From NCBI RefSeq assembly GCF_000422505.1, contig NZ_AULX01000026.1, positions 62,001 through 126,000 on the forward strand: DNA of 64,000 nt. Direction: 5' to 3'. Shown in pieces: positions 34,745 through 42,269 of the stretch (its first letter is position 1; the number at the start of each line of letters is the position of its first letter). Below the pieces are notes generated by a model. The model made no database searches. It was not told the DNA's origin and saw nothing but the letters and a program-made list of their open reading frames with translations. Position numbers and translations under genes: made by a program. The DNA is from Paenibacillus pinihumi DSM 23905 = JCM 16419. Its GTDB lineage: Bacteria > Bacillota > Bacilli > Paenibacillales > Paenibacillaceae.

Positions 34745-35963
34745 CAGATCAGGCAGGGACTCTGATAACAGGCGGATATTGATTACTGGAGGGCGTGCCC
34801 CTGTCGCGCTGGAGCTTGCACGCCTGCTTCATGAAACAGGCTGTACCATCTATGTGGCGGAGAGTGCGGAATACCATCTATGCCGGGTATCGGCCGTCGT
34901 GGAAGCGAGCTTTACTGTGCCTCCTCCCCGACGGGAGCCCTTGGCTTATATAGCGGAGCTGGAGTCCTTGATAGAACGCTGGCAGATCGATCTCCTCGTA
35001 CCGATGTGTGAGGAGATTTTCTATATCGCTAATTTCCTGGAGCGGCTGGGCAGGCATTGCCGGGTGCTCTCGGACAGCCTGGAACTCCTTGGACAGCTGC
35101 ATCACAAATACCGTTTCATCGAGATGGCTGAGGCGTATGGCCTTCCTGTGCCGGATACCCGGTTGGTTACCAGCCGGGAGGAATGGCTGCAAGCATGGGG
35201 GAGGAAGGACGCAGGAGTTCCGGTCGTTTTGAAGCCAGCGTATTCCCGGTTTGCTGCCCGGGTGGTGATGCCAAGGGAGAACGGCAACGCGGCAGGTGGA
35301 GGCCTGCCCGCCCCTCCAGAGGATATTTCACCCACGCTCCCATGGGTAGCGCAGCAATACATCCGGGGCAAAGCCATTTGTACCTATAGTGTGGTCTATA
35401 AAGGGACAGTAGTGGCTCATGCGGCCTATGAGAGCCGGTACCGTACCGGACGGGCAGGAGCAAGCGTCCATTTCGAGCAGTTATACCATCAGACAGCCTT
35501 TCAATGGGTAAGCCGGTTTGCGGCAGCGACAGGATTTTCAGGGCAGACGGGCTTTGATTTCATAGAAACGGAGGAAGGTATGCTCTATCCCATCGAATGC
35601 AATCCGCGCGCGACCAGCGGGATCCATCTGTTTGGATCCGGTGATGGCTTGGCAGAGGCCATATTGAATCCGGAGCGGTTGGCGGAAGCAGGCAGGACAG
35701 TGACGCCAATGCCTGGCAACCAAGCGATGCTGGCCTTGCCGATGCTGGGCTGCGGCTTAAACCTTATTACTCGTCCGGGGCAATGGCTGGCATGGTGGCG
35801 GGCACTCTGCGGAGCCGCGGATGTGGTGTGCCGCCCGTACGACAGAAAGCCTTGGGCAGAACAGCTGCGAATTGTTGCCGCTGCCTGGAAGCATAGCAAT
35901 AATACCGGTCTGAGTATGACCGAGGCCTTGACCGAAGATATCGAATGGAACGGTGGTGGATGA
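34734..35963 (+). CDS. ATP-grasp ligase
   Basis: A 409-residue ATP-grasp enzyme, which makes an acyl-phosphate and joins it to an amine or thiol. The pre-ATP-grasp Rossmann part ('RRILITGGRAPVALELARLL') is followed by the ATP-binding 'VPVVLKPAYSRFAARVV' and the metal-binding 'YPIECNPRATSGIHLFG' (Glu and Asn of E-x-N-P-R). TTG at 34734 is chosen because ggggga precedes it at correct spacing; it overlaps the ketoacyl synthase stop codon. A family close to ATPgrasp_Ter is possible. Its position suggests amide or ester formation on the acyl product. Confidence 0.82.
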   Translation: MIIDRSGRDSDNRRILITGGRAPVALELARLLHETGCTIYVAESAEYHLCRVSAVVEASFTVPPPRREPLAYIAELESLIERWQIDLLVPMCEEIFYIANFLERLGRHCRVLSDSLELLGQLHHKYRFIEMAEAYGLPVPDTRLVTSREEWLQAWGRKDAGVPVVLKPAYSRFAARVVMPRENGNAAGGGLPAPPEDISPTLPWVAQQYIRGKAICTYSVVYKGTVVAHAAYESRYRTGRAGASVHFEQLYHQTAFQWVSRFAAATGFSGQTGFDFIETEEGMLYPIECNPRATSGIHLFGSGDGLAEAILNPERLAEAGRTVTPMPGNQAMLALPMLGCGLNLITRPGQWLAWWRALCGAADVVCRPYDRKPWAEQLRIVAAAWKHSNNTGLSMTEALTEDIEWNGGG

Positions 35964-35967
35964 TGTC

Positions 35968-36963
35968 ATGACGACACATGCATTAGTAACAGGAGCAACC
36001 GGTTTTCTTGGCGGCCACATGGCCCGGAGGCTGGCCGAACTCGGCTGGCGGGTGACGGGTCTGGGCCGCAATGAAGCGGAGGGACGAAGGCTTGCTGAAG
36101 CGGGCATTGTGTTTGTGAGCGGTGACTTGCGGGACAAAGACCTTATACGAATGGCCTGCGAAGGGCAGCAATATGTGTTTCATTGCGGTGCGCTGTCTTC
36201 CCCATGGGGGCCGTATCGGGATTTTTATGAGAGCAATGTTGAAGGTACCCGCTATGTCGTAGAAGGATGTGTACAGCATGGGGTCGAGCGGTTGATTCAT
36301 ATTTCAACGCCAAGCCTCTATTTCAATTACAGGCATCGGCTGAATATAAGCGAAGCCGACCCGCTGCCACGGCCTGTTAATGCTTACGCGGCAACCAAGC
36401 TGCTCGCTGAACAGGTAGTTGAGGAGGGCGGCAGAAGAGGGCTGGGTACCGTTATTTTGCGGCCAAGAGCCATTTTTGGTCCAGGGGACCGGGCGTTATT
36501 CCCGAGATTGCTGAAGGTCAATAACGATAAGGGAATTCCGTTGCTGGGCAAAGGGCGCTCCCTGATCGATTTGACGTATGTGGACAATGTTGCAGATGCG
36601 ATGCTGTCTGCCTGCTTTGCTTCATCGCAGGCGCTGGGCCGCGCGTACAATATTTCCGGCGGGGAGCCGCTGCCCTTTGGTGAGCTGCTCGACCGGCTGT
36701 TTGGCCATTTGGACATTCCGCTTCGCACCAGGGCGATTCCTTCCTTTGCCGCCTATACTGCCGCAGGGGTGTTGGAGCTTGCGCACCGTTTGCTGCCTTC
36801 GCTTGGGGAGCCGCCATTAACCCGCTTTTCCGTCGGATCAGTTGCGGCATCCCAGACGCTCGACATTACGCTGGCAAAGCAGAGACTGGGCTACCGGCCG
36901 CGTGTTTCGGTGGAAGAGGGTCTGGAGAAATTCGCCGGATGGTGGAAGGAGCAGCAATGTTGA
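35968..36963 (+). CDS. NAD-dependent epimerase/dehydratase (OleD / 3-beta-HSD-like)
   Basis: Extended short-chain dehydrogenase of 331 residues. The NAD(P)-binding motif is GATGFLGGH near the N-terminus, the active site is Ser in 'ISTPSLYF' with Tyr and Lys in 'NAYAATK', and 'LRPRAIFGPGDRALFPRL' follows. This last string and the overall layout resemble 3-beta-hydroxysteroid dehydrogenases and OleD, which reduces the 2-alkyl-3-ketoacid made by OleA. With a ketoacyl synthase two genes upstream, reduction of a beta-keto product is the natural guess. ATG at 35968 follows ggtggtgga. Confidence 0.87.
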   Translation: MTTHALVTGATGFLGGHMARRLAELGWRVTGLGRNEAEGRRLAEAGIVFVSGDLRDKDLIRMACEGQQYVFHCGALSSPWGPYRDFYESNVEGTRYVVEGCVQHGVERLIHISTPSLYFNYRHRLNISEADPLPRPVNAYAATKLLAEQVVEEGGRRGLGTVILRPRAIFGPGDRALFPRLLKVNNDKGIPLLGKGRSLIDLTYVDNVADAMLSACFASSQALGRAYNISGGEPLPFGELLDRLFGHLDIPLRTRAIPSFAAYTAAGVLELAHRLLPSLGEPPLTRFSVGSVAASQTLDITLAKQRLGYRPRVSVEEGLEKFAGWWKEQQC

Positions 36964-37817
36964 CGCGGACAACGGTGGAGCTTATGTTGGGCGCAGCAGG
37001 CTATTGCACACATCCGGAGCGGCTGACTTTGCGCGGCGGCACGCTTCGCCCGGTTCAGTTCCCGGCAGGATTTGCCTGCATCATTCATCCCGTTCTGGGA
37101 CCGGTACTGTTCGATACCGGATATACATCACGCTTTTTTAAGGAAACGGCACATTTGCCTGCCTCCTTATACCGGCATATTACGCCGGTGATCTATGAGG
37201 ATCAGGACAGTGCGGCACTACAGCTTAAGGCAATCGGCATTGCTCCGGAGCAGGTGCGCTATGTGGTGCTGTCCCATTTTCATGCCGACCATATCGGCGG
37301 CGTCCGTGATTTCCCGTCCGCACAATTTGTCTATTTGCAGGATGCATATGAGTCCGTGAGGCAACTGGGGGCATTGAGAGCTTTGAAAGCAGGTTTCTTG
37401 CCGGGGCTGCTGCCGGAGGAATTTGCCCGCCGTTCACTGCCTTTCAGGCGTGACGAGGCTGTACAACGCTTTGAAGCAGGCTTTCCCTTTCAGAAGGGCT
37501 GGGATCTGTTCGGGGATGGCAGCATGCTGGCAGTGGAGCTGTCCGGGCATGCCGAGGGGATGATCGGTATATTTATCTCCACGCAGCAGCATGATTATTT
37601 CTTATGCGCGGATGCCGTATGGTCAAGCAGAGCCATCCATGAAAATCGTCCGCCCCATCCGGCAGCCGGGCTGATTATGTCCAGCCGCAGCGATTACAGG
37701 GACAGCTTTTGCAAGGTGATGGAACTGCACAAGAAATATCCGGAGGTATGCATTGTACCGAGTCATTGCCGCCAGGCGCTGGCACGGTGGGGAGGGAGCC
37801 TTGGGCATGAACGATAA
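36957..37817 (+). CDS. Metallo-beta-lactamase-fold hydrolase
   Basis: A 286-residue MBL-fold protein with the dinuclear metal motif 'SHFHADHIGG' (HxHxDH), further ligands His in 'LSGHAEGMIG' and Asp in 'FLCADAVW', and a terminal His in 'VPSHC'. The order matches the lactonase/thioesterase-type branch (AHL lactonase-like). A role as hydrolase of a lactone or acyl-thioester intermediate would fit this operon. ATG at 36957 overlaps the epimerase stop and has ggaaggagc upstream. Confidence 0.87.
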   Translation: MLTRTTVELMLGAAGYCTHPERLTLRGGTLRPVQFPAGFACIIHPVLGPVLFDTGYTSRFFKETAHLPASLYRHITPVIYEDQDSAALQLKAIGIAPEQVRYVVLSHFHADHIGGVRDFPSAQFVYLQDAYESVRQLGALRALKAGFLPGLLPEEFARRSLPFRRDEAVQRFEAGFPFQKGWDLFGDGSMLAVELSGHAEGMIGIFISTQQHDYFLCADAVWSSRAIHENRPPHPAAGLIMSSRSDYRDSFCKVMELHKKYPEVCIVPSHCRQALARWGGSLGHER

Positions 37818-39129
37818 ACTGGGCATTGTGAAGCATTATGTGCTCACCCTTGCCCGGCAGCGCCGGAGAAATCGGGCGGCGCTGGAAAAATGGCAGGAAA
37901 GGCGCATCCTGCGGCATATTGCTGCTGTGAGGCAGGCTTCGCCCTTTTATGGTGAGCTATGGGCAAATTACCGTGACCGGGAGTGGAGAGACTTTCCTGT
38001 CATTGACAAGACGGTGATGATGGAGCATTTTGATCGCCTGAATACAGCAGGCGTCAGCCGGGAGGCGGCACTGGAGGCCGCAGCCATAGCTGAGCGGACA
38101 CGCAATTTTAAGCCGACTGTGGGCGGGACCACAGTCGGCTTGTCTTCGGGAACCTCCGGATCCCGCGGGCTGTTCCTTGTGAACCCCCGGGAGCAGGCGG
38201 CCTGGACAGGCACGGTGCTGGCCAAGCTGCTCCCGCGCGCATTGTGGAGGAAAGAGCGTCTTGCTTTTTTTCTGCGCGCCAACAGCAATTTGTACGAGTC
38301 TGTACAGAGCGGGCGTCTTCAATTTGAATTTTTTGACCTGCTGGATCCGCTGGAACGCCATGTGGAGCGGTTGAATGATTACCAGGCCGGGATATGGGTG
38401 GCGCCACCCTCAATTCTGCGTATGCTGGCCGATGCAAGACTGGCGGGCCGGCTGGCTGTTCAGCCGCATAAGCTGGTTGGTGTTGCAGAGGTGCTCGACC
38501 CGCTCGACCGGCAGATTATTGAGGCGGCCTTCGGCCAGCCGGTCCATCAAGCCTACCAGTGCACAGAGGGGTTCCTTGGAGCTACCTGTCATTTGGGGAC
38601 AATGCATTTAAACGAGGATATCGTCCATATCCAGAAGGAGTATCTGGATGAACAGTCTCGCCGGTTTGTGCCGATTATTACCGACTTCTCCAGAACGTCG
38701 CAGCCCATTATCCGTTACCGGTTGAATGACATCCTGACGGAAGCCGACAAGCCGTGTCTGTGCGGCTCCCCCTATACTGCAATTGAGCGGATCGAGGGCA
38801 GATGCGATGATATTCTCTATTTTCCTCATGCGGAGCATGGAGGAGCGGTTGCGGCTTTCCCGGATTTTATAACAAGAGCGGTCATTGCAGCCTCCCCGGA
38901 GATTGCGCACTATAAGGTTGTCCAGCACAATTGGCATCAGCTTGAAGTCTCTATTCAGCTCTCAAGCTCTGCTTCCGATGAGAAAGTTGTGCATGAAGGG
39001 GTGTCCTCAGAACTGGCACGACTGCTTGAACGGATAGGGTGTAGCCTTCCGGAACTCGTGTTCAAGCCTTACAGTTTCGTTCCGGGAAATGCCAAGCTGC
39101 GCAGAGTTGAAAGGAGATTTAAGCTGTGA
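37807..39129 (+). CDS. F390-synthetase-related adenylate-forming enzyme (PaaK/CapK-like)
   Basis: A 440-residue member of the AMP-forming ligases related to phenylacetate-CoA ligase and coenzyme F390 synthetase. The phosphate-binding loop is 'GLSSGTSGSRG'. 'PIIRYRLNDILTEADKPCLCGSPY' (in part) contains the Arg-Tyr and Cys-x-Cys-Gly typical of PaaK/CapK proteins. The C-terminal 'FVPGNAKLRRVERRF' resembles the catalytic-Lys region. It probably activates a carboxylate as its adenylate; no CoA partner is evident. The gene overlaps its upstream neighbour by 11 bp and the next gene by 4 bp. Confidence 0.85.
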   Translation: MNDKLGIVKHYVLTLARQRRRNRAALEKWQERRILRHIAAVRQASPFYGELWANYRDREWRDFPVIDKTVMMEHFDRLNTAGVSREAALEAAAIAERTRNFKPTVGGTTVGLSSGTSGSRGLFLVNPREQAAWTGTVLAKLLPRALWRKERLAFFLRANSNLYESVQSGRLQFEFFDLLDPLERHVERLNDYQAGIWVAPPSILRMLADARLAGRLAVQPHKLVGVAEVLDPLDRQIIEAAFGQPVHQAYQCTEGFLGATCHLGTMHLNEDIVHIQKEYLDEQSRRFVPIITDFSRTSQPIIRYRLNDILTEADKPCLCGSPYTAIERIEGRCDDILYFPHAEHGGAVAAFPDFITRAVIAASPEIAHYKVVQHNWHQLEVSIQLSSSASDEKVVHEGVSSELARLLERIGCSLPELVFKPYSFVPGNAKLRRVERRFKL

Positions 39130-40409
39130 GCGTCCGACTTGATTTGTACGATCGAACGAATATTCATGAGCTGAGCTGGCCGGATACGGAATATGGAGCC
39201 TATGCGAAGGCATATATTATGCCGCTGATCTTAAATTCTCCGGAGCACTATATCCGCAATGTTCGTACCCGGATTCTGGTCGCGATGGCTGACGGCATTC
39301 CGGTTCCGGTCACGGTTAATGAAGCGGATTATGGGAACGCCTACGTTTGCTCTCCGTATACACATTATATAAGCTATGCGAAAGAGGAACTGAAGCTGCT
39401 GGGCCAGCCGCTGGCTGAGCACGGGCTTTCCTGGCTGTTGAGCGGCGTCGGTAGGCTGTTTATGGGAGCGCGCTTTAACCGGGTTGTGCAGGTCAATAAC
39501 TGGCTTGTATCGACCAACCTGTTCCCGGCAATTAGCGGGGAGCAGCTTACGGCCATTATGGATATGCTGAGGGAACGATTCGCCGGCTACGCCATCTTGA
39601 TCCGCTCGCTGAATGAAATTACAGAAGCGGAGGCTCTTGCAGCTGCGCGGGCATACGGCTGCAAGCTGATTCCGAGCCGCCAGATTTATTTCCTTCAGCC
39701 TCATGACCCTGCATCGGAAGAATTTCTGTTCCCCTCTTCAACCAGCTCAGATATTCCAGCAGATTCTTTTGGCCAGAAGGAGCGTGTCTGTCCGAATCAC
39801 TCCGGCCAGCCTGATATCCGGCGCAAGCCTGGTACGATCCCTGTTCCGAACGCCAGAGCGAAATGGCTGGTGAAGCGTGACCGCTCTCTGCTTCAGAAGC
39901 AAGGCTATCAAGTGGCAGGGCCGGAGAATATCACCAGTGATGATGTTCCGCGTATCGCCCGGCTTTACGAACTGTTGTATATCCGGAAGTATTCAATTCA
40001 TAACCCGCAGTTTTCAGAGGCTTTCATTCATCTGGCGAAGGACTGCGGAATCTTGAAACTGTACGGGTTGCGCAAAGAAGGCAGATTGGATGCGGTTCTG
40101 GGATTTTTCGCCCGGGAGGGCGTAATGACGACACCGCTGTTTGGTTATGATACGGGATTGCCGCAATCGCTAGGGTTATACCGGATGCTCTCAGCTGTTC
40201 TTATTGATCTGGCAGGAGAGAGCGGGACGTTGCTTCATGAAAGCTCCGGGGTCGGACAATTCAAACGTAATCGGGGCGCTGTTCCAGCCCTGGAGCTCTC
40301 AGCAGTATATGACAAACATTTGCCGCTTCGGGTGCGAAGCTGCTGGTCTGTGCTGGAGAAGCTGCTGAACGGCATCGGTGTGCCGCTGATCCATAAGCTC
40401 AAGCTGTAA
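39126..40409 (+). CDS. GNAT-like acyltransferase with two acyltransferase-type halves
   Basis: A 427-residue protein. The N-terminal half ('RTRILVAMADGIPVPVTVNE', 'FAGYAILIRSLNE') and the C-terminal half ('DVPRIARLYELLYIRKYS', 'LYGLRKEGRLDAVLGFFAREG', 'TPLFGYDTGLPQSLGLYRML') each look like Gcn5-type acyltransferase domains, the second more clearly ('LHESSGVGQFKRNRGA'). Such tandem proteins often move acyl groups from a carrier to an amine. The start is GTG at 39126 within the preceding stop (GTGA). Exact family uncertain; the fold is inferred from motif spacing. Confidence 0.65.
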   Translation: MSVRLDLYDRTNIHELSWPDTEYGAYAKAYIMPLILNSPEHYIRNVRTRILVAMADGIPVPVTVNEADYGNAYVCSPYTHYISYAKEELKLLGQPLAEHGLSWLLSGVGRLFMGARFNRVVQVNNWLVSTNLFPAISGEQLTAIMDMLRERFAGYAILIRSLNEITEAEALAAARAYGCKLIPSRQIYFLQPHDPASEEFLFPSSTSSDIPADSFGQKERVCPNHSGQPDIRRKPGTIPVPNARAKWLVKRDRSLLQKQGYQVAGPENITSDDVPRIARLYELLYIRKYSIHNPQFSEAFIHLAKDCGILKLYGLRKEGRLDAVLGFFAREGVMTTPLFGYDTGLPQSLGLYRMLSAVLIDLAGESGTLLHESSGVGQFKRNRGAVPALELSAVYDKHLPLRVRSCWSVLEKLLNGIGVPLIHKLKL

Positions 40410-40450
40410 GACGGCATGAAGTACAATATGCAGAAGGCGGGAGGGCATGT

Positions 40451-41314
40451 ATGGAGCGGGAGAAAAATACGGCTGAAAACCCGGTGGCGCTTGTTACCGG
40501 AACCTCCAGCGGATTTGGGCTGCTGACGGTATTGGAGCTTGCCCGGCGGGGCTATGTGGCCGTGGCCACGATGCGTGATCTGAGGAACTCCGATGAGCTG
40601 AGGCTTAAGGCGCAGGAGGAGGGATTGGAGCGGCAGATCCATTATTTAAAGCTGGATGTTACTAACGCAGCGGAAATTGAACATGCGATTGCCGGGACGC
40701 TTAAGACTTATGGGCGCATTGATGTCCTGGTCAATAACGCCGGATTCGCAATTGGCGGTTTCACGGAAGAAATCCCGATGGAGGACTGGCGTCTGCAGTT
40801 CGAGACGAATTTCTTTGGACTGGTTGCGGTCACAAAAGCAGTGCTGCCATCGATGAGACAAAAAGGAAGAGGCTGTATTATAAATGTAGGAAGCATCAGC
40901 GGACTGGTCGGCTTTCCGGGTTATGCCCCGTATGCGGCATCCAAATTTGCAGTGGAGGGCTTCAGCGAAAGTTTGCGTCACGAGCTGTCAGGCACCGGTG
41001 TCAAGGTGGTGCTGGTGGAGCCTGGTTCCTTCCGGACGCCAATCTGGGACAAGGGGCTTCAGAACATCCGCCGCCAGCCTGCTTCCCCTTACGCTTCCCG
41101 TCTTGAGGGAGTGCTGCGCTATTCCAGAAAGTCAGCGGAAACAGCGCCGGACCCGGTTCACGTCTCCCGTCTGATCGGCCGGATTACGGCGATGTCCTCA
41201 CCGCGTCTGCGCTACAGGCTGGGACAGGGCTCTTCTCTGATTATCTGGGGAAAAATACTGTTGCCTTGGAATCTGCTGGAGTGGATGATCCGCAAAGCTT
41301 TGGGAGGCCGCTGA
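40451..41314 (+). CDS. Short-chain dehydrogenase/reductase
   Basis: Classical SDR oxidoreductase of 287 residues. Cofactor motif GTSSGFG near residue 17, NNAG near 96, catalytic Ser in 'NVGSISG' and Tyr/Lys in 'YAPYAASKFAVEGFS'. The sequence after the first strand has 'ATMRDL', with a basic residue suggesting NADP. The C-terminal extension of about 60 residues is amphipathic and may touch the membrane, as in retinol- or acyl-dihydroxyacetone-type SDRs. It is 41 bp downstream of the GNAT gene in the same operon and offers a second reduction step. Confidence 0.9.
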   Translation: MEREKNTAENPVALVTGTSSGFGLLTVLELARRGYVAVATMRDLRNSDELRLKAQEEGLERQIHYLKLDVTNAAEIEHAIAGTLKTYGRIDVLVNNAGFAIGGFTEEIPMEDWRLQFETNFFGLVAVTKAVLPSMRQKGRGCIINVGSISGLVGFPGYAPYAASKFAVEGFSESLRHELSGTGVKVVLVEPGSFRTPIWDKGLQNIRRQPASPYASRLEGVLRYSRKSAETAPDPVHVSRLIGRITAMSSPRLRYRLGQGSSLIIWGKILLPWNLLEWMIRKALGGR

Positions 41315-41432
41315 ATCCGGGAACGACTGCGACAGGAAGAGCCTTTCACAAGGCGGCCCTGCTCGAAAGCCAATCGTTCAGCACCATGAAAAACAAGTAC
41401 TCGCAAAAAATGCCAAGCAAAGGGGTGGACCG

Positions 41433-42158
41433 ATGAACAAATGGATAAAGACCCTATTATTTTTGGCGGGATCGGCCTTCTTGACCCGTTTTATCCCGTT
41501 CGCCTCCTTTTTTAGGAATTTAGATACGATGATTCATGAGTTTGGCCATGCCATGGCGACGCTGCTGCTATCGGGACGTGTATTGCGGATTGATTTGAAT
41601 CCGGATCATAGCGGGGTAACCTACTCGACGATTCCTGCTTCCTCTACGTGGGGAATGGCGGCTGTCAGTCTGGCGGGTTATGTAACGGCCGCTTTAGTAT
41701 CGCTGCTGCTTTTTTACTTCTACCACAAGCGATACCTGAAGACCGGCCTGCTGCTCATAACGGCAGTGGCATTAGTTAGTGTGATTTTCTTTGTGCATCA
41801 AGGCTTTGGCCTTTGGTGGCTGCTGGGCCTCATCCTGCTAAATATCGTTATTCTCTATGCCGGAACGCGATCCGGCAAGACAGGCCGCTACGGTGGACTG
41901 CTGTTAAAGGGCTATTACCTGTTGATTGCCTTCCTGACCCTGGAAGAAGCCGCCTTAAGCCCGCTTGTGCTGGTTGTGTATTCGTTCACGGACCCCGCCG
42001 CAGCAGGGGATGCGGCCAATCTTGCAAGGGTGACTGCTGTCCCGGCTCTGGTATGGTCCCTCCTGTTTACCGCTTTTTCCTTCTATTGCGCGAAACTGTC
42101 ATTAGGCTGGTTCATGAAAGGCCGTCCTGCAAGCCGGCCGGACAGAGAATTGCCATAA
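41433..42158 (+). CDS. M50B-like integral membrane protein
   Basis: A 241-residue membrane protein with six or so helices. The motif 'MIHEFGHAMATLLLSGRV' in the first third contains HExxH, as in the peptidase M50B-like family (PF13398), whose members may be metalloproteases or inactive relatives. A second motif of the site-2 protease type (LDG) is not evident, so activity is uncertain. Shine-Dalgarno aaagggg. It is 118 bp beyond the SDR gene with no terminator between, so it belongs to, or follows, the acyl operon. Confidence 0.72.
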   Translation: MNKWIKTLLFLAGSAFLTRFIPFASFFRNLDTMIHEFGHAMATLLLSGRVLRIDLNPDHSGVTYSTIPASSTWGMAAVSLAGYVTAALVSLLLFYFYHKRYLKTGLLLITAVALVSVIFFVHQGFGLWWLLGLILLNIVILYAGTRSGKTGRYGGLLLKGYYLLIAFLTLEEAALSPLVLVVYSFTDPAAAGDAANLARVTAVPALVWSLLFTAFSFYCAKLSLGWFMKGRPASRPDRELP

Positions 42159-42211
42159 GAAGAACAGCTGCATGGCGGATAAACTTGGGGCAAGCAGACA
42201 TGTGCATCGAT

Positions 42212-42255
42212 CAAAAGCCCCTGTCCTTCTTCACTAGATGAAGATGACAGGGGCT
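42212..42255 (-). terminator. Terminator of the PBP1A gene (convergent with the acyl operon)
   Basis: AGCCCCTGTC and GACAGGGGCT form a 10-bp stem. On the minus strand it ends in TTTT, 15 bp after the penicillin-binding protein stop codon; it may also stop plus-strand transcription. Confidence 0.75.
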
Positions 42256-42269
42256 ATTGATGATCAGCT

